Below, piece after piece: positions 48,200 through 59,059 of a DNA stretch of 64,000 nt; within the stretch, counting starts at the first letter, position 1; the number at the start of each line of letters is the position of its first letter. A model generated the notes under the pieces. It searched no databases, was not told where the DNA came from, and worked only from the letters and a program-made list of their open reading frames with translations. Location: assembly GCF_042477335.2 (NCBI RefSeq), contig NC_091250.1:133955384-134019383 (forward strand). The letters are read 5' to 3'. This stretch comes from Ovis canadensis (Eukaryota; Chordata; Mammalia; Artiodactyla; Bovidae). Both the position numbers and the translations under genes were made by a program.

Positions 48200-49175
48200 C
48201 ACTTAGGTATGGTGTGTAAATCCTTTTAATATGTTGAATTCTGTTTATTACTATTTTGTGGAGGATTTTCTGCATCAATGTTAACAAGGGATAGTGTGCA
48301 GTTTCCTCGTAGTGTCTTTATCTGGCTTTCTCAGGGTTATGCTGAAATCATAAAATGAGTTAGGAAGTGGTCCTCCTCCTCAACCTTTTAGAAAAGTTTG
48401 AGAAGGATTGACACTAGCTTTTTAAATGCTTGGTAGAATTCAGGGACGCCATCAGGTCCAGGACTTTTTTTGTTGTTGCAAGATTTTCTGACTGGTGATT
48501 CAATCTCCTTACCAGTTACAGGTCTATTCAAATTTCTTATTTCTTTGTGACTGTCGTGGTAGGCTTTGTGTTTCTAGGCATCTGTCCATCTCATCTAGGT
48601 CATCCAATCTGCTGGCATACAACTGCTCAGAGTGCTCTCTGAAAATCTGCATCTGAAGATTCAGCAGCAGTGATTCCCGACTTCCGTTTCAGCTGACATG
48701 ACTCAAGCCCTCTTTCTTAGTCCCTCTGGCTCAGAGTCTGTCAATACTGCCGATCTTTCTGAAAAGCTGTTGGTCTTGTCTGTCGTCTATTCTCCATTTT
48801 ATTTCTGCTCTAACCCTTATTTTCTTTTCTTTCTGCTAGCTTTAGGCTTAGCTTAGTCTTCTTCTAGACCCTTACGTTGTAAACTGAGTCTGTTGATTTG
48901 AGATCTTCGTTGGTTTCACTGTGTTTACAGCTATAAGCCTCCCCCTTAGCACTGCTTTCAACACATCATTAGTTTTGGTATGTTGGATTCTTATTTTTTT
49001 TGTCTCTAAGTATTTTCTAATCACTCTTTGATTTCTCCTTTGATCCACTGGTTGCTTAATTTCCACAATTTTGTGAATTTCCCAGCTTTCCTTTGGTTAT
49101 TGATTTCCAACCTTATGCAGCTGTGGTTTGAGAAGACACTTTGTGTAACATCCTTTAAAATCTACTGAGACAATT
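48200..49175 (-). mobile_element. L1 ORF2 remnant
   Basis: Complement blocks in order: 'tttaatatgttgaattctg', 'aaaatgagttaggaagtgg', 'tttgagaaggattgacacta', 'caatctccttaccagttac', and 'ttgatttctcctttgatcca'. It continues the L1 interrupted by the BovB at 46206-48195. Confidence 0.85.
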
Positions 49176-49179
49176 TGTG

Positions 49180-50900
49180 TCTGCTCTTCCAAGGATACCA
49201 GTCCCTGGATTTACGGCCTGCCTGGATAATCCAGGAGGTCTCTTCACTCCAACAGCCTCTGCATGTCTACAAAGACCTTTTTTCAAATAAAGATGTATTC
49301 AGATGGTCTCAGGTTACAGAGGGAATGTATTTTGCAGGGTCACCACTTAACCTACTACAAGTCTGCCCTCTGACCCCATAAAACCCACATCCACCCTGCA
49401 TGCATTTTTTTTAGCTCAAAGAGGCTCAAGCCACTCTAGCATCAACTCCAGATCCCCAAATCTCATCTTCACACCATCAGTCCAAAGTCTCAGGGCTTAT
49501 TTTCTACATCACAGGAATCAGCTATGGGTGAGACTCTGAGTATGATTCATCCTGAGGAAAAATTCCTCTCTAGCTGTGGATCTGTGAAACTAGAAAACAC
49601 ATTATTTGCTTCCAAAATCCAAGTGTGGGACAGGATAGGTATTCTTAGTCCAAAAGGGAGAGATATTAGAAGGTATAAAGACATCACTGGTCTCCATAAC
49701 ATCTGAAATCCAGTATGGAAATTCCATCTGGTCTCAAGATCTGAGAACGCATCACTGCGGGTCGAGGTTCCGCTCTCTTGGGTCCGTGTTGGCCTTACCC
49801 TCTGGGGTTGCTCACCTTGGCAGCTGAGCAGCTCTTCCCAGCCTATTTCCTGCTGGTAGGATTTTGGAAGTCTGATAGCCTTCTCTCATTTCTTCCTGTT
49901 TCTGTCCCCTTCAGCCCAAGTTGGTGGTGGTTCTGCCGATACCACGTTCTTAAAAACACTGTGGGTCTCCCGGGTATGTCCCAGATCCAGGCCACTGACA
50001 TGAAAATCCTCTGTGGATCTCTCGCGGGTAACTCCTCTCTCTCCTCCTCCCATGAGACAGCTGAGCCACCGTGAGTCAAGCAACTGAACCCTTTAGCAAA
50101 AGGGTGAACAGCTACATACTTGGCCTTCTCTCTGGAGTGTTTCCTAACAGTCGGATTCCTACTATTACCGTCTTTCTGCAGACTCCATGGGCTGTAGGCC
50201 CCTCTCTGTTTGGCAGCTCTTTCTTGAATCCACCCCTCTCCTCTAACATTTTGCTACAGGCACCAAGAAGAAACTAGACCAGCTTCTGGGGCCTCCAGGC
50301 CTCCTTCGGCTTGTGGCCACATCACCCCGACCACATCTCCACCTTCACACCGTCTTCTCCTCTTTGTGTGTCTCGTATTTCCCTCTGCCTCACGTTTGTA
50401 CGGGCACATGCCGTTGGGTTTAGGGTCAATCCAGGATCATTCCATCTGAAGACCCTTAGCTTCATTACACCTTGACAGAACTTTTTTCCTAATAGATCAC
50501 GATTACAGGTTGTGGGGTTGGGGTGTGGACACAGCTCCATGGGGCCATGTCCACCCCACTCTTCTCTGACACACGTCTCAGGAGCTGGCCTCCTCTCTCT
50601 GTTCTCACTGGCCTGCTCTCCTGGGGCTTCTGCCAGACTCTCCCCAACTGGCCTCTCCTGCCTCTTTTTCTGGACCGCGACACCACTTTCCTCGCAGCCT
50701 GAGGGCTGTTTTCATCATGAGTCCCTGGCTTTACATCCCACAGTGCCTTTTCCTGACGCTTCTGCACGGCCAGCTCCTGCGGACAAGCCACGCTTGAGCA
50801 GAAGCGAATGCCCTCAGGAGGGCGTCCGACACCTCTAGCGAGCATGCTCGCTCTCCCTCTGGGACCGCCCTGCTCTGCACACTAAAGCACAGGTTTTCTT
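49180..50900. mobile_element. ERVL-MaLR-like internal sequence (tentative)
   Basis: 'ccaggccactgacatgaaaa' and 'gaaatccagtatggaaattc' are loosely like MaLR internal DNA, and 'cttagcttcattacacc' near 50456 like a MaLR LTR. It lies in the large PCGF3 intron. There are no open viral genes. I am unsure of family and orientation. Confidence 0.35.
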
Positions 50901-51267
50901 TTAGTCTCAGCATTCATCAGAACTTGGAAGTATCCTCTGTCAACCCACCCATTCTATCCACTCTCATCCGTCTGTTTGTGAAATTAAAGTCCAGACTCTC
51001 TCTTGTGGTGAGCACCTGTAATGTATCTCCCTGCCACCCCGATGGCACTTCCTCTTCTCTTAGCCGTAGCCTCCACGTTCATGGGCTCTGGGCCTCCACT
51101 GCCCTAACCACTACCTACTATCACACTAACTGGGAGTAGGCAACACACAAGACTGTTTTTCCTGCTTGAAAATCTCCAAGCAAAACTGTAAAAAGCAAAC
51201 AAACCCAAAGAACTTCTGAAGGGTCGCTTCTACAGATAAGAAGTGACTCGTCACAGTTCCCGTTTAC

Positions 51268-51405
51268 CTCGTTGAAAGACGAGAGGTTAAGTTTTTTGGC
51301 AATGAACTTCTTCAGATGCAGGACTGTGGCCTGGGCTGAGCAGCGGATCCATTTTCGCTTTAAGCCCCGCAGTTTGCTGCTGTTGCACTCCAGACAGATG
51401 CTCAC
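51268..51405 (-). CDS. PCGF3: PCGF3 coding exon (residues 155-200)
   Basis: The minus strand encodes VSICLECNSSKLRGLKRKW, then IRCSAQATVLHLKKFIAKK and LNLSSFNE, the first half of the RAWUL ubiquitin-like domain. The acceptor cttttgcag precedes GTG at 51403-51405 and the donor GAG|gtaaac follows 51268. It is exactly 46 codons, phase 0 on both sides. It matches the human sequence as I recall it without change, in contrast to the variable linker exon upstream. Confidence 0.98.
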
Positions 51406-51644
51406 CTGCAAAAGAGAGGGCTCAGCTGGGGAGGTGCACCGAGGGTCGCCACGGGGCTGCTCCCTGGAGGCTCTCTCAGCCTCTACCGATCCCGTTCAGT
51501 CTAAGGCTGCAGACGTTTTGGAAATCATAAATCTGTTTTGACCTAAACACACTACCTTAAAATCTGTTTATTTTTGCCATTTTGTGAAAAACAATCTAAC
51601 ATTATTAATTCTGTTTTATTAATACAGTTAAAGTAAACCCCATC
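51406..51644 (-). other. PCGF3: PCGF3 intron, exon-proximal part
   Basis: The start of an 11.2-kb intron (51406-62632). Nothing recognised here. The following entries describe its transposon content. Confidence 0.6.
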
Positions 51645-51745
51645 ATGTACACCCGTGGCGGATTCATGTCAATGTATGGCAAAACCAATACAGTATTGCA
51701 AAGTAAAATAAAAGTAAAAATAAAAATTAAAAAAAAAATAAACAG
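51645..51745 (+). mobile_element. Young ruminant L1 3' end
   Basis: 'acccgtggcggattcatgtc' and 'ggcaaaaccaatacagtatt' followed by an A-rich tail are the 3' terminus of a recent ruminant L1, strongly 5'-truncated. Possible target copies are 'aaagtaaacccc' near 51628 and 'aaagcaaaccc' near 51799. Confidence 0.85.
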
Positions 51746-51757
51746 AAGAAATGGGAG

Positions 51758-51799
<42 letters not shown>
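51758..51799. repeat. (AACT)n microsatellite
   Basis: About ten AACT units follow the A-rich tail of the L1 end, inside its presumed target duplication. Confidence 0.95.
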
Positions 51800-52120
51800 A
51801 GCAAACCCGGGAACTATTCACTTATTGCGGCAGTGCGTGCTGGCCTCAGAGATAAACTGAGAAAAGGCGGGGATCCTGCTGTGAGAGCTCCAGCCGGCGG
51901 GGCACACACGCAGCGCCGCAGAGGCCAGGTGTCCCGCAAGAGCGAGGAGGAGACGCATCACAAGGCAGGCGCCACGGCCCACACCCAGAAGGGCCACCAA
52001 GGGGCACATCACACGCATCCAGCTCACTAGAAGGCGGGGGACTCAGCAAAGACATCACACATGGCGGCACCACGGACCCCACATCCAGGGCGGGTCACCA
52101 GGAGGCAGCATGCTCGGCCA

Positions 52121-52212
52121 GCTGCCTTTCAGGAGATCAAGAGTTCAGTGGGCCAGAGTCTCAAGCTCACGGCTGCCTTTCAGGAGATCAAGAGTTCAGT
52201 GGGCCAGAGTCC
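52121..52212. repeat. 51-bp tandem duplication
   Basis: The 40-bp block starting gctgcctttcaggagatcaa occurs at 52121 and again at 52172 without mismatches that I see, indicating a recent local duplication. Confidence 0.9.
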
Positions 52213-52369
52213 TCAGCGTGTGACAAGAAACTTCAAGACAGCACACTAAGCAAGGGGACTCCGGACGCAGACGCAGTGGAGGGACAGCCTGGCCACGCTG
52301 CACTGCTGAGCTGGCCCCACCTGAGACGCCTCGCCTCGCTCAGGGGTGAGGCTTCCTCCAGGAATGGCT

Positions 52370-53335
52370 AGGGTGTGCCAGAAAAATAGACCCCCCAGAC
52401 TCAAACAAGAGAGTCACTAATAACTGAAATATACACGTCTAAAATTATTAGATATGAAAGAAGGAATTAAAAAATATAACACCATGAATAAAGAACAGGC
52501 AGGTATGAAAGATATTCAAATATAACTTCTAAAAATAAAAAACATATTCATTCAAATTAAAAACTCAATGGATGGTCAAACCACAGATTAGTTTCAGCTG
52601 AACGCAGATCAATTTTCTGAAAGATCAATGTGAGCAAATTTCCCAAAAGAAGTATAGACACAAAGGTATCAATTAAAATAAGAAAACAAAGGAAAGGTAA
52701 GACGCATGCAGACAGACCACAGAGTCTGAAAATCACCAGAGACCAGGGGAAAGAGAGAAAATGAAGGCAGAAGGGCCCCCCCAAATGATGCAAGACGTTA
52801 CACCTCAACTCCAGGAAGGAAACCAGAGGGAACCTGCACCCCTTGGCGCACAGGGGACCCAGGCCCAGGGGGCTGGGCGTGCCTGCACGAGGGGCCGGTG
52901 CTCAGGCGCTGAGCTCTGCCAGAGGGAGAGCTACACTAGCTGAGTGAGGAAGCGGGGCGCCGCCGCCCACAAACGAAGGCAGAGCAGGAGCATGAGAGAC
53001 GAGACGCGGCAGCCCAAGAAGAGCCGGAAGCAGACGGCCTGGCTGGGGCTAAGGAGGCGCCCAGGCGGCAGGAGACTCGTGTTTATTCTGGACTTTTAAA
53101 AAATGCAGAGGTCGGCCAGAGAAAGCAGGCACAGGCCCCCCAACAGCAAGAGCAGGAGGCCGTGGGGTGGGCCCCCAGGGAGGAGGGGGCGCAGAGCTGC
53201 ACAGGACTCTGGGAAGCCCGGGCTGTGCAAACACAGGCATGGCCACAAAGCGCACCCCTATGAAGCAGGATTCAGGACAGTAACACATAACCCTCTCACG
53301 CAGCACTGCCCTCTGGACCGTACGACCACACTGGA
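52370..53335 (+). mobile_element. L1 ORF1-like fragment (tentative)
   Basis: 'attaaaaactcaatggatgg', 'ccacagattagtttcagctg' and 'gaaaatcaccagagacc' resemble the L1 ORF1 region in order. The right half is less clear. Confidence 0.45.
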
Positions 53336-53337
53336 CC

Positions 53338-53425
53338 ACATGCAGGACCTTATTTCCCAGACCAGGGATTGAACCCAGGCCCCCTGCAGGGGAGTCTTAG
53401 CCACTGAACCACGAGGAAGTCCCCA
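53338..53425 (-). repeat. CHR-type SINE fragment
   Basis: The minus strand reads 'ggggacttcctcgtggttca', 'gtggctaagactcccctgca', 'gggggcctgggttcaatccc', a 5' SINE part including the B-box. Confidence 0.88.
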
Positions 53426-53929
53426 AATGCATTACCTATTTAAATACACTAAGCTAAAAGCACGTCTGTAACTTTTTAGCGGCTTCACTGCAGTGCAACT
53501 TACATTCATGTTTTAAGACTGCAATCCAGTAATTTTCAGCCAACTTAAGAGTTGCGCAACCACCACGCCACCCAGTCTGAGGTCAGACCCACCACCTTAT
53601 AAAGACCCTCGCGGCTTTGGTGGTCAATCCGCCCCAGCCACCCCTGGCCTGCGCTTGTGGACCAGCCTCTCCTGGATGGCCTACAGATGGGATCACGCAG
53701 CACAGTCGCCCCGCCTGACTTCTTCCACACAGTCAAGTGCGGAGACTCGAGTGCACGGCAGCGCCTTGCCTCGCTGACCCACTTCCCCGCCTCCTTGCTA
53801 ACACCTGTCACCGTTTTTTGGATTGCAGCCATCTTGCTGAGTGTAAAATGCTATTTCATTATGGTTTTAATTTGTATTTTCCTAATGACTAATGATGTTG
53901 AACACATTTTCTTGTGACTATTAGTGAAA

Positions 53930-54125
53930 GCTGCTCAGTCAAATCTGACTCTTTGAGACCCCATGGACTGTAGCCTGCCAGGCTCCTCTGTCCATGGAAT
54001 CCTCCAGGCCTGAACACTGGACTGGGTAGCCCTTCCCTTCTCCAGGGGATCTTCCCAACCCAGGGATGGAACCGAGGTCTCCCACACTGCAGGCAGATTC
54101 TTTACCAGCTGAGCCACCAGGGAAT
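53930..54125 (-). repeat. Bov-tA SINE in L1M
   Basis: Complete-looking reverse copy. The head near 54122 reads 'ccctggtggctcagctggta' on the minus strand and the tail near 53935 reads 'gatttgactgagcagctttc'. Confidence 0.93.
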
Positions 54126-54311
54126 GTAACTGTTAAACACTTGGATTTGCTCTCTGATGAAATGTCTGCCACTTGGTTAACTGGACTGTTCATCTTCTTA
54201 CTGAGTTAAGAGCTACATATTCTAGATAAAAGTCCTTTTCAGGAATGTCCTTTGCTAGTATCTTCTCCCAGTCTGCGGCTTTTAAAACTTTTCTTGGTAG
54301 TGTCTTCTAAA

Positions 54312-54437
54312 GAGCAGCAACTCCTTTTGGCTGCACCATATGGCTTGAGGGATCTCAGCTCCCTGACCAGTAGCTGACCTGTGCCTCACAGGGGAAACAC
54401 AGAATCTTAGCCACTGGACTTCCAGGGAGTCCCAGGA
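54312..54437 (-). repeat. CHR-type SINE in L1M
   Basis: The minus strand reads 'gggactccctggaagtccag', 'tggctaagattctgtgtttc' and 'gcagccaaaaggag'. A short gagcag duplication flanks it. Confidence 0.85.
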
Positions 54438-54601
54438 GCAGTATTTCTTCATCTGATGAATTTTCTTTCATCAGTTTTCTTTCCTGAGTTGTGTTCTTGG
54501 TTTTGGATTTGAGAACTACAAGCCTAACCCAAGAAGCTAAAGAGTTTCTCTTATGTTTTCCCGCAAAGTTTCCAGGTTTGAGCCCTTACATTTTGAGTTA
54601 A

Positions 54602-54800
54602 CTTGGGCTTCCCTGATAGATCAGTTGGTAAAGAATCCACCTGCAATGCAGGAGACCTGGGTTCGATCCCTGAGTTGGGAAGATCCCCTGGAAAAGGAGA
54701 AGGCTACCCACTCCAGAATTCTGGCCTGGAGAATTCCACAGACTATATAGTCCACGGGGTCGCAGAGAGTTGGGTGCAACTGAGCGACTTTCACTTTCTA
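54602..54800 (+). repeat. Bov-tA SINE
   Basis: 'gggcttccctgatagatcag' head, 'gggttcgatccctgag' B-box region, 'gcaactgagcgactttcac' tail. The tail continues directly into the tandem array that follows. Confidence 0.95.
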
Positions 54801-54967
54801 TCCACGTCGCGAGAGGCGGGGGCGTGGGGGAGTCTTCTGTACGACTTTCACTTTCTATCCACGTCATCCACGTCGTGAAAGGTGGGGGCGTGGGGGAATC
54901 TTCTGCACGACTTTCACTTTCTTTCCACGTCGCGAGAGGCCGGGGCGTGGGGGAGTCTTCTGCATGC
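54785..54967 (+). repeat. Minisatellite made from a SINE tail
   Basis: Three tandem units begin cgactttcactttct at 54785, 54842 and 54908. Each continues with 'atccacgtcgcgagaggcg', 'ggggcgtgggggagtcttct'. The unit start is the Bov-tA 3' tail. The middle unit has a 9-bp internal duplication (atccacgtc). Confidence 0.93.
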
Positions 54968-55149
54968 CGGTGTACAGCTGTCCCAGCACCATCCAAGACA
55001 CTGTTCTTTCCTCAGGAAGGGTCATGGCACCTGTGCTGGAACCAAATGACCTTGAATCTAAGGGCTTATTTCCACACTCCACAATGATTAAAAAATCTAC
55101 CTTAACACCTGCAACACAATGTTTTGATTACTGCCACCTTGTTTGTAAG

Positions 55150-55504
55150 ATTTGATGTTCAAAATTTCCAATGCATATATTAAAGAATGTTCAACTCAAG
55201 AAAGTAGAGAAGGAACAAGAGGGAACACAGAGCAGAAAGAAATGATTAACAGAAAAGAATGTGGCTCTATCTCTGGCAAGAACGACCAAAAAAGCAGAAG
55301 ACACCAGTGGGATACTAGGAAGAGCAATGGAGAAATAACCAGGCACTTGCAAAGCCCAACGACAGACAAAAGAATTCTGTGAAAACCTAAGTCCAAGTAC
55401 AAACTTTCCTAGAAAAAACATAACTTATCAAATAATCTTAAAAAGAAACAAAAGATTCGAGTAGGATGAAAATCATTAAGCAAATTTAACATAATTTAAG
55501 ATCT
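55150..55504 (+). mobile_element. L1 fragment, left of BovB
   Basis: A-rich L1 ORF2-like sequence. Its right edge carries taagatct at 55497-55504, the left copy of the BovB target duplication. Confidence 0.5.
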
Positions 55505-57373
55505 TCCTAGTTAGTTCAGTCACTTAGTCGTGTCCAACTCTGTGCGACCCCACGAACCGCAGCACGCCAGGCCTCCCTGTCCATCACCATCTCCCGGAGT
55601 TCACTCAGACTCACGTCCATCGAGTCAGTGATGCCATCCAGCCATCTCATCCTCGGTCGTCCCCTTCACCTCCTGCCCCCAATCCCTTCCAGCATCAAAG
55701 TCTTTTACAATGAGTCAACTCTTCGCATGAGGTGGCCAAAGTACTGGAGTTTCAGCTTCAGCATCATTCCTTCCAAAGAACACCCAGGGCTGATGTCCTT
55801 TAGGATGGACTGGTTGGATCTCCTTGCAGTCCAAGGGACTCTCAAGAGTCTTCTCCAACACCACATTCAAAAGCATCAATTCTTCGGTGCTCAGTCTTCT
55901 TCACAGTCCAACTCTCACATCCATACATGACCACAGGAAAAACCATAGCCTTGACTAGACGGACCTTAGTCAGCAAAGTAATGTCTCTGCTTTTGAATAT
56001 GCTATCTAGGTTGGTCATAACTTTCCTTCCAAGGAGTAAGCGTCTTTTAATTTCATGGCTGCAGTCACCATCTGCAGGGATTTTGGACCCCCCCCCAATA
56101 TAAAGTCTGACACTGTTTCCACGGTTTCCCCATCTATTGCCCATTAAGTGATGGGACCATATGCCATGATCTTCGTTTTCTGAATGTTCAGCTTTAAGCC
56201 AACTTTTTCACTCTCCACTTTCACTTTCATCAAGAGGCTTTTGAGTTCCTCTTCACTTTCTGCCATAAGGGTGGTCTCATCTGCATATCTGAGGTTATTG
56301 ATATTTCTCCCGGCAATCTTGAGTCCAGCTTGTGCTTCTTCCAGTCCAGCGTTTCTCATGATGTACTCTGCATAGAAGTTAAATAAGCAGGGTGACAATA
56401 TACAGCCTTGACGTACTCCTTTTCCTATTTGGAACCAGTCTGTTGTTCCATGTCCAGTTCTAACTGTTGCTTCCTGACCTGCATACAGATTTCTCAAGAG
56501 GCAGGTCAGGTGCTCTGGTATTCCCATCTCTCTCAGAATTTTCCACAGTTAATTGTGATCCACACAGTCAAAGGCTTTGGCATAGTCAATAAAGCAGAAA
56601 TAGATGTTTTTCTGGAACTCTCTTGCTTTTTCCATGATCCAGCAGATGTTGGCAATTTGATCTCTGGTTCCTCTGCCTTTTCTAAAACCAGCTTGAACAT
56701 CAGGAGGTTCATGGTTCACGTGTTGCTGAAGCCTGGCTTAGAGAATTTTGAGCATTACTTTACTAGCGTGTGAGATGAGTGCAACTGTGCGGTAGTTTGA
56801 GCATTCTTTGGCATTGCCTTTCTTTGGGGCTGGAATGAAAACTGACCTTTTCCAGTCCTGTGGCCACTGCTGAGTTTTCCAAATGTGCTGGCATATTGAG
56901 TGCAGCACTTTCATAGCATCATCCTTCAGGATTTGAAACAGCTCAACTGGAATTCCATCACCTCCACTACCTTTGTTCGCAGTGATGCTTTCTAAGGCCC
57001 ACTTGATTTCACACTCCAGGATGTCTGTCTCTAGGTGAGTGATCATACCATTGTGATTATCTTGGTTGTGAAGATCTTTTTTGTACAGTTTTTCTGTGTA
57101 TTCTTGCCACCTTTTCTTAATATCTTCTGCTTCTGTTAGGTCCACACCATTTCATTTCTGTACTTTATCAAGCCCATCTTTGCATGAAATGTTCCCTTGG
57201 TATCTCTAATTTTCTTGAAGAGATCTCTAGTCTTTCCCATTCTGTTGTTTTCATCTATTTCTTTGCACTGATCGCTGAGGAAGGCTTTCTTATCTCTCCT
57301 TGCTATTCTTTGGAACTCTGCATTCAGATGCTTCTTTTTCTCCTTTGCTTTTCACTTCTCTTCTTTTCACAGC
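55505..57373 (-). mobile_element. BovB LINE with shared RT-dead mutations (inverted arm 1)
   Basis: A 1.87-kb 5'-truncated copy flanked by the 8-bp duplication taagatct (55497-55504 and 57374-57381). The minus-strand frame at 56144-56527 reads GVRQGCILSPCLF and then LRYADETTL, where the second catalytic Asp of YADD is Glu. Near 55866 the frame is broken by a missing base (ECGVGEDS). Both features are shared with the copy at 59060-60337, which lies in the opposite orientation 2.3 kb away. Confidence 0.95.
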
Positions 57374-57545
57374 TAAGATCTGATGGCTTCATGGGAAGTT
57401 TAAACAAAATATTCAATAAAATGGATGTTCTCAATCTTATACAAACTTTCCTAGAGAATAAAAATGGGAGAGAGAGACTATCTTCAGCTCTGAGACGTCT
57501 CCCCTTGATACCAAAGCAAAACAGATACATACAGTTCCTGTGAAA
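57374..57545 (+). mobile_element. L1 ORF2 fragment, right of BovB
   Basis: 'gatctgatggcttcatggga' then 'ctagagaataaaaatgggag' and 'ctccccttgataccaaagc' follow the L1 ORF2 order. It begins with the right copy of the BovB duplication. Confidence 0.65.
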
Positions 57546-58114
57546 TGATTACATCAGAACATGCAACACACACCCATGAACACAGCAAGAATCTGCGTGT
57601 GAAGGAACCAAGGGCTGCCCAAGGAGCTGGAGGCGGACGGGCAATGAAACAGATCACAGACCCCGGAGTCTGGCACGAACAGCGCGTGGAGATGTGCCAG
57701 GAAGACCAAGGCCAGCACCCAGGAGTCTGTGAGGACTGGAATAGTCAGAACACCAGACAGGGAACAGCAGAATGCTTGTTCCGAGGCCTGAGCCATGCAA
57801 GCGCCCAGGACACACCATAGTGCCCACCGCAGCGCCACGTACCACGGCAACCGGAGGAAGTGGCCCCATGGCGCACCTCAAATACCACCTCAGAAGGCAC
57901 TTCTAACCGAGGAAAGGGGACTGCGCAAAGACGCCTGTTTGTCGGTGTCTGTGGTTTGTGGCTACATCGTAAACATGGAGACTCAGGGCCCAGGTCGGGA
58001 GAGCTCAGCAAGTCCCCCAGGTTTGCCTTCCAGTGCGTCCCTGGGCACCTGCACCACCACCTGCCCAAAGCCCTGCCGCCCGGTCCCCGCCCACCCCAGG
58101 CTCCAGCCTGGCCG
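57546..58114. other. PCGF3 intron, nothing recognised
   Basis: No repeat or exon recognised. It is GC-rich toward the minisatellite at 58115. Confidence 0.5.
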
Positions 58115-58250
58115 CCCCGCCCCGCCCCTGCTCCTCACGCCTGGGGGGCCCGCCCCGCCCCGGCTCCTCCTGCCTCGGGGGCCCGCCCCGCCCCTGCTCC
58201 TCCTGCCTCGGGGGCCCGCCCCGCCCCTGCTCCTCACGCCTGGGGGCCCC
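58115..58250. repeat. C-rich minisatellite (G-rich on the PCGF3 transcript)
   Basis: About four copies of a 33-bp unit of the form ccccgcccctgctcctcctg plus cctcgggggcccg. On the PCGF3 transcript strand each unit has three or more G runs. Confidence 0.92.
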
Positions 58251-58678
58251 AGCAGGCCCGTCTCGGGCCAAGGCCACCCCTGCCCTACCTTTCTTGGGGC
58301 CAACAACAGACCAGCGCACGAGGCTCAGCCTGGCGTGGACTTGTGGCCTCCAAAGGGGCGCAGTGGGGCCCGTTCCCCCGTTCCCGAGACAGCCTGCTGG
58401 CTCTTCTGAAAGCAGCCAATCACACAGACACCTTTTTGGCATGTTTGTGATAAAAAAGGCAAAATTTAGTAACAATAAAGATAAACACTGGAGGTTTAAA
58501 ACTGACAGAACAGGGGTTAACAAGATGGCCCACCCTGCACCTGAAGAGGCTGGGTCAGCAGCCTGACCCAGACCGCAGCAAGACCTCCGAGTCCAACAGG
58601 AGGTAACTCTCAGAGCCCAGAAAGGCGGAGACGTGGACCCCCGGGGAGGTGTCCCGCACCCCAGTGTTTATATACGTA
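58251..58678. other. PCGF3 intron, nothing recognised
   Basis: No exon or repeat that I can name. Confidence 0.5.
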
Positions 58679-58884
58679 TGTGTGCCGAGTTGCTCAGTAG
58701 TATCTGACTCTCTTCAACCTTACAGAGTGTAGCCCGCCAGGCTCCTCTGTCCATGGGATATCCTAGGCAAGAATACTGGAGTGAGTTGCCATTTCCTTCT
58801 CCAGGGGATCTTCCCAGGCCAGGGATCAAACCCACGTCTTGTGCATCTCCTGCACTGCAGACAGGGTCTTTACCACTGAGCTGC
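58679..58884 (-). repeat. Bov-tA SINE
   Basis: Reverse copy. The minus strand begins 'gcagctcagtggtaaagacc' and ends 'actactgagcaactcggcac'. Confidence 0.93.
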
Positions 58885-58899
58885 AAAATGACAGAAAAT

Positions 58900-59035
58900 A
58901 TATATAGGCAGACTTTGCTTTATTGCACTTCACAGATACTGCGTTTTTTATGAATTGAATGTTTGTGGTAGATGATGGCTAGCATTGTTTGGCAATAAAG
59001 TATCTTTTAATTAAGGAATGTACCTTATTTTTTTT
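58900..59035 (+). mobile_element. Tigger-type DNA transposon, left part
   Basis: 'ctttgctttattgcacttca', 'cagatactgcgttttttatg', 'gaatgtttgtggtagatgat' and 'ggcaataaagtatcttttaa' match the pogo-family Tigger terminus and the internal block of its short deletion derivatives. It resumes at 60549. Confidence 0.8.
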
Positions 59036-59059
59036 TTCCCCTGACGGCTTCCCTGCACT

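Larger units (their letters stand above)
53455..54600 (-). mobile_element. L1M fragment with two SINE insertions
   Basis: Complement of an L1M: 'cagtgcaacttacattcatg', then 'ggttttaatttgtattttcc' and 'gatgttgaacacattttctt', resuming after a Bov-tA with 'tcttcttactgagttaagag' and after a CHR SINE with 'cagtatttcttcatctgatg'. Confidence 0.8.
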
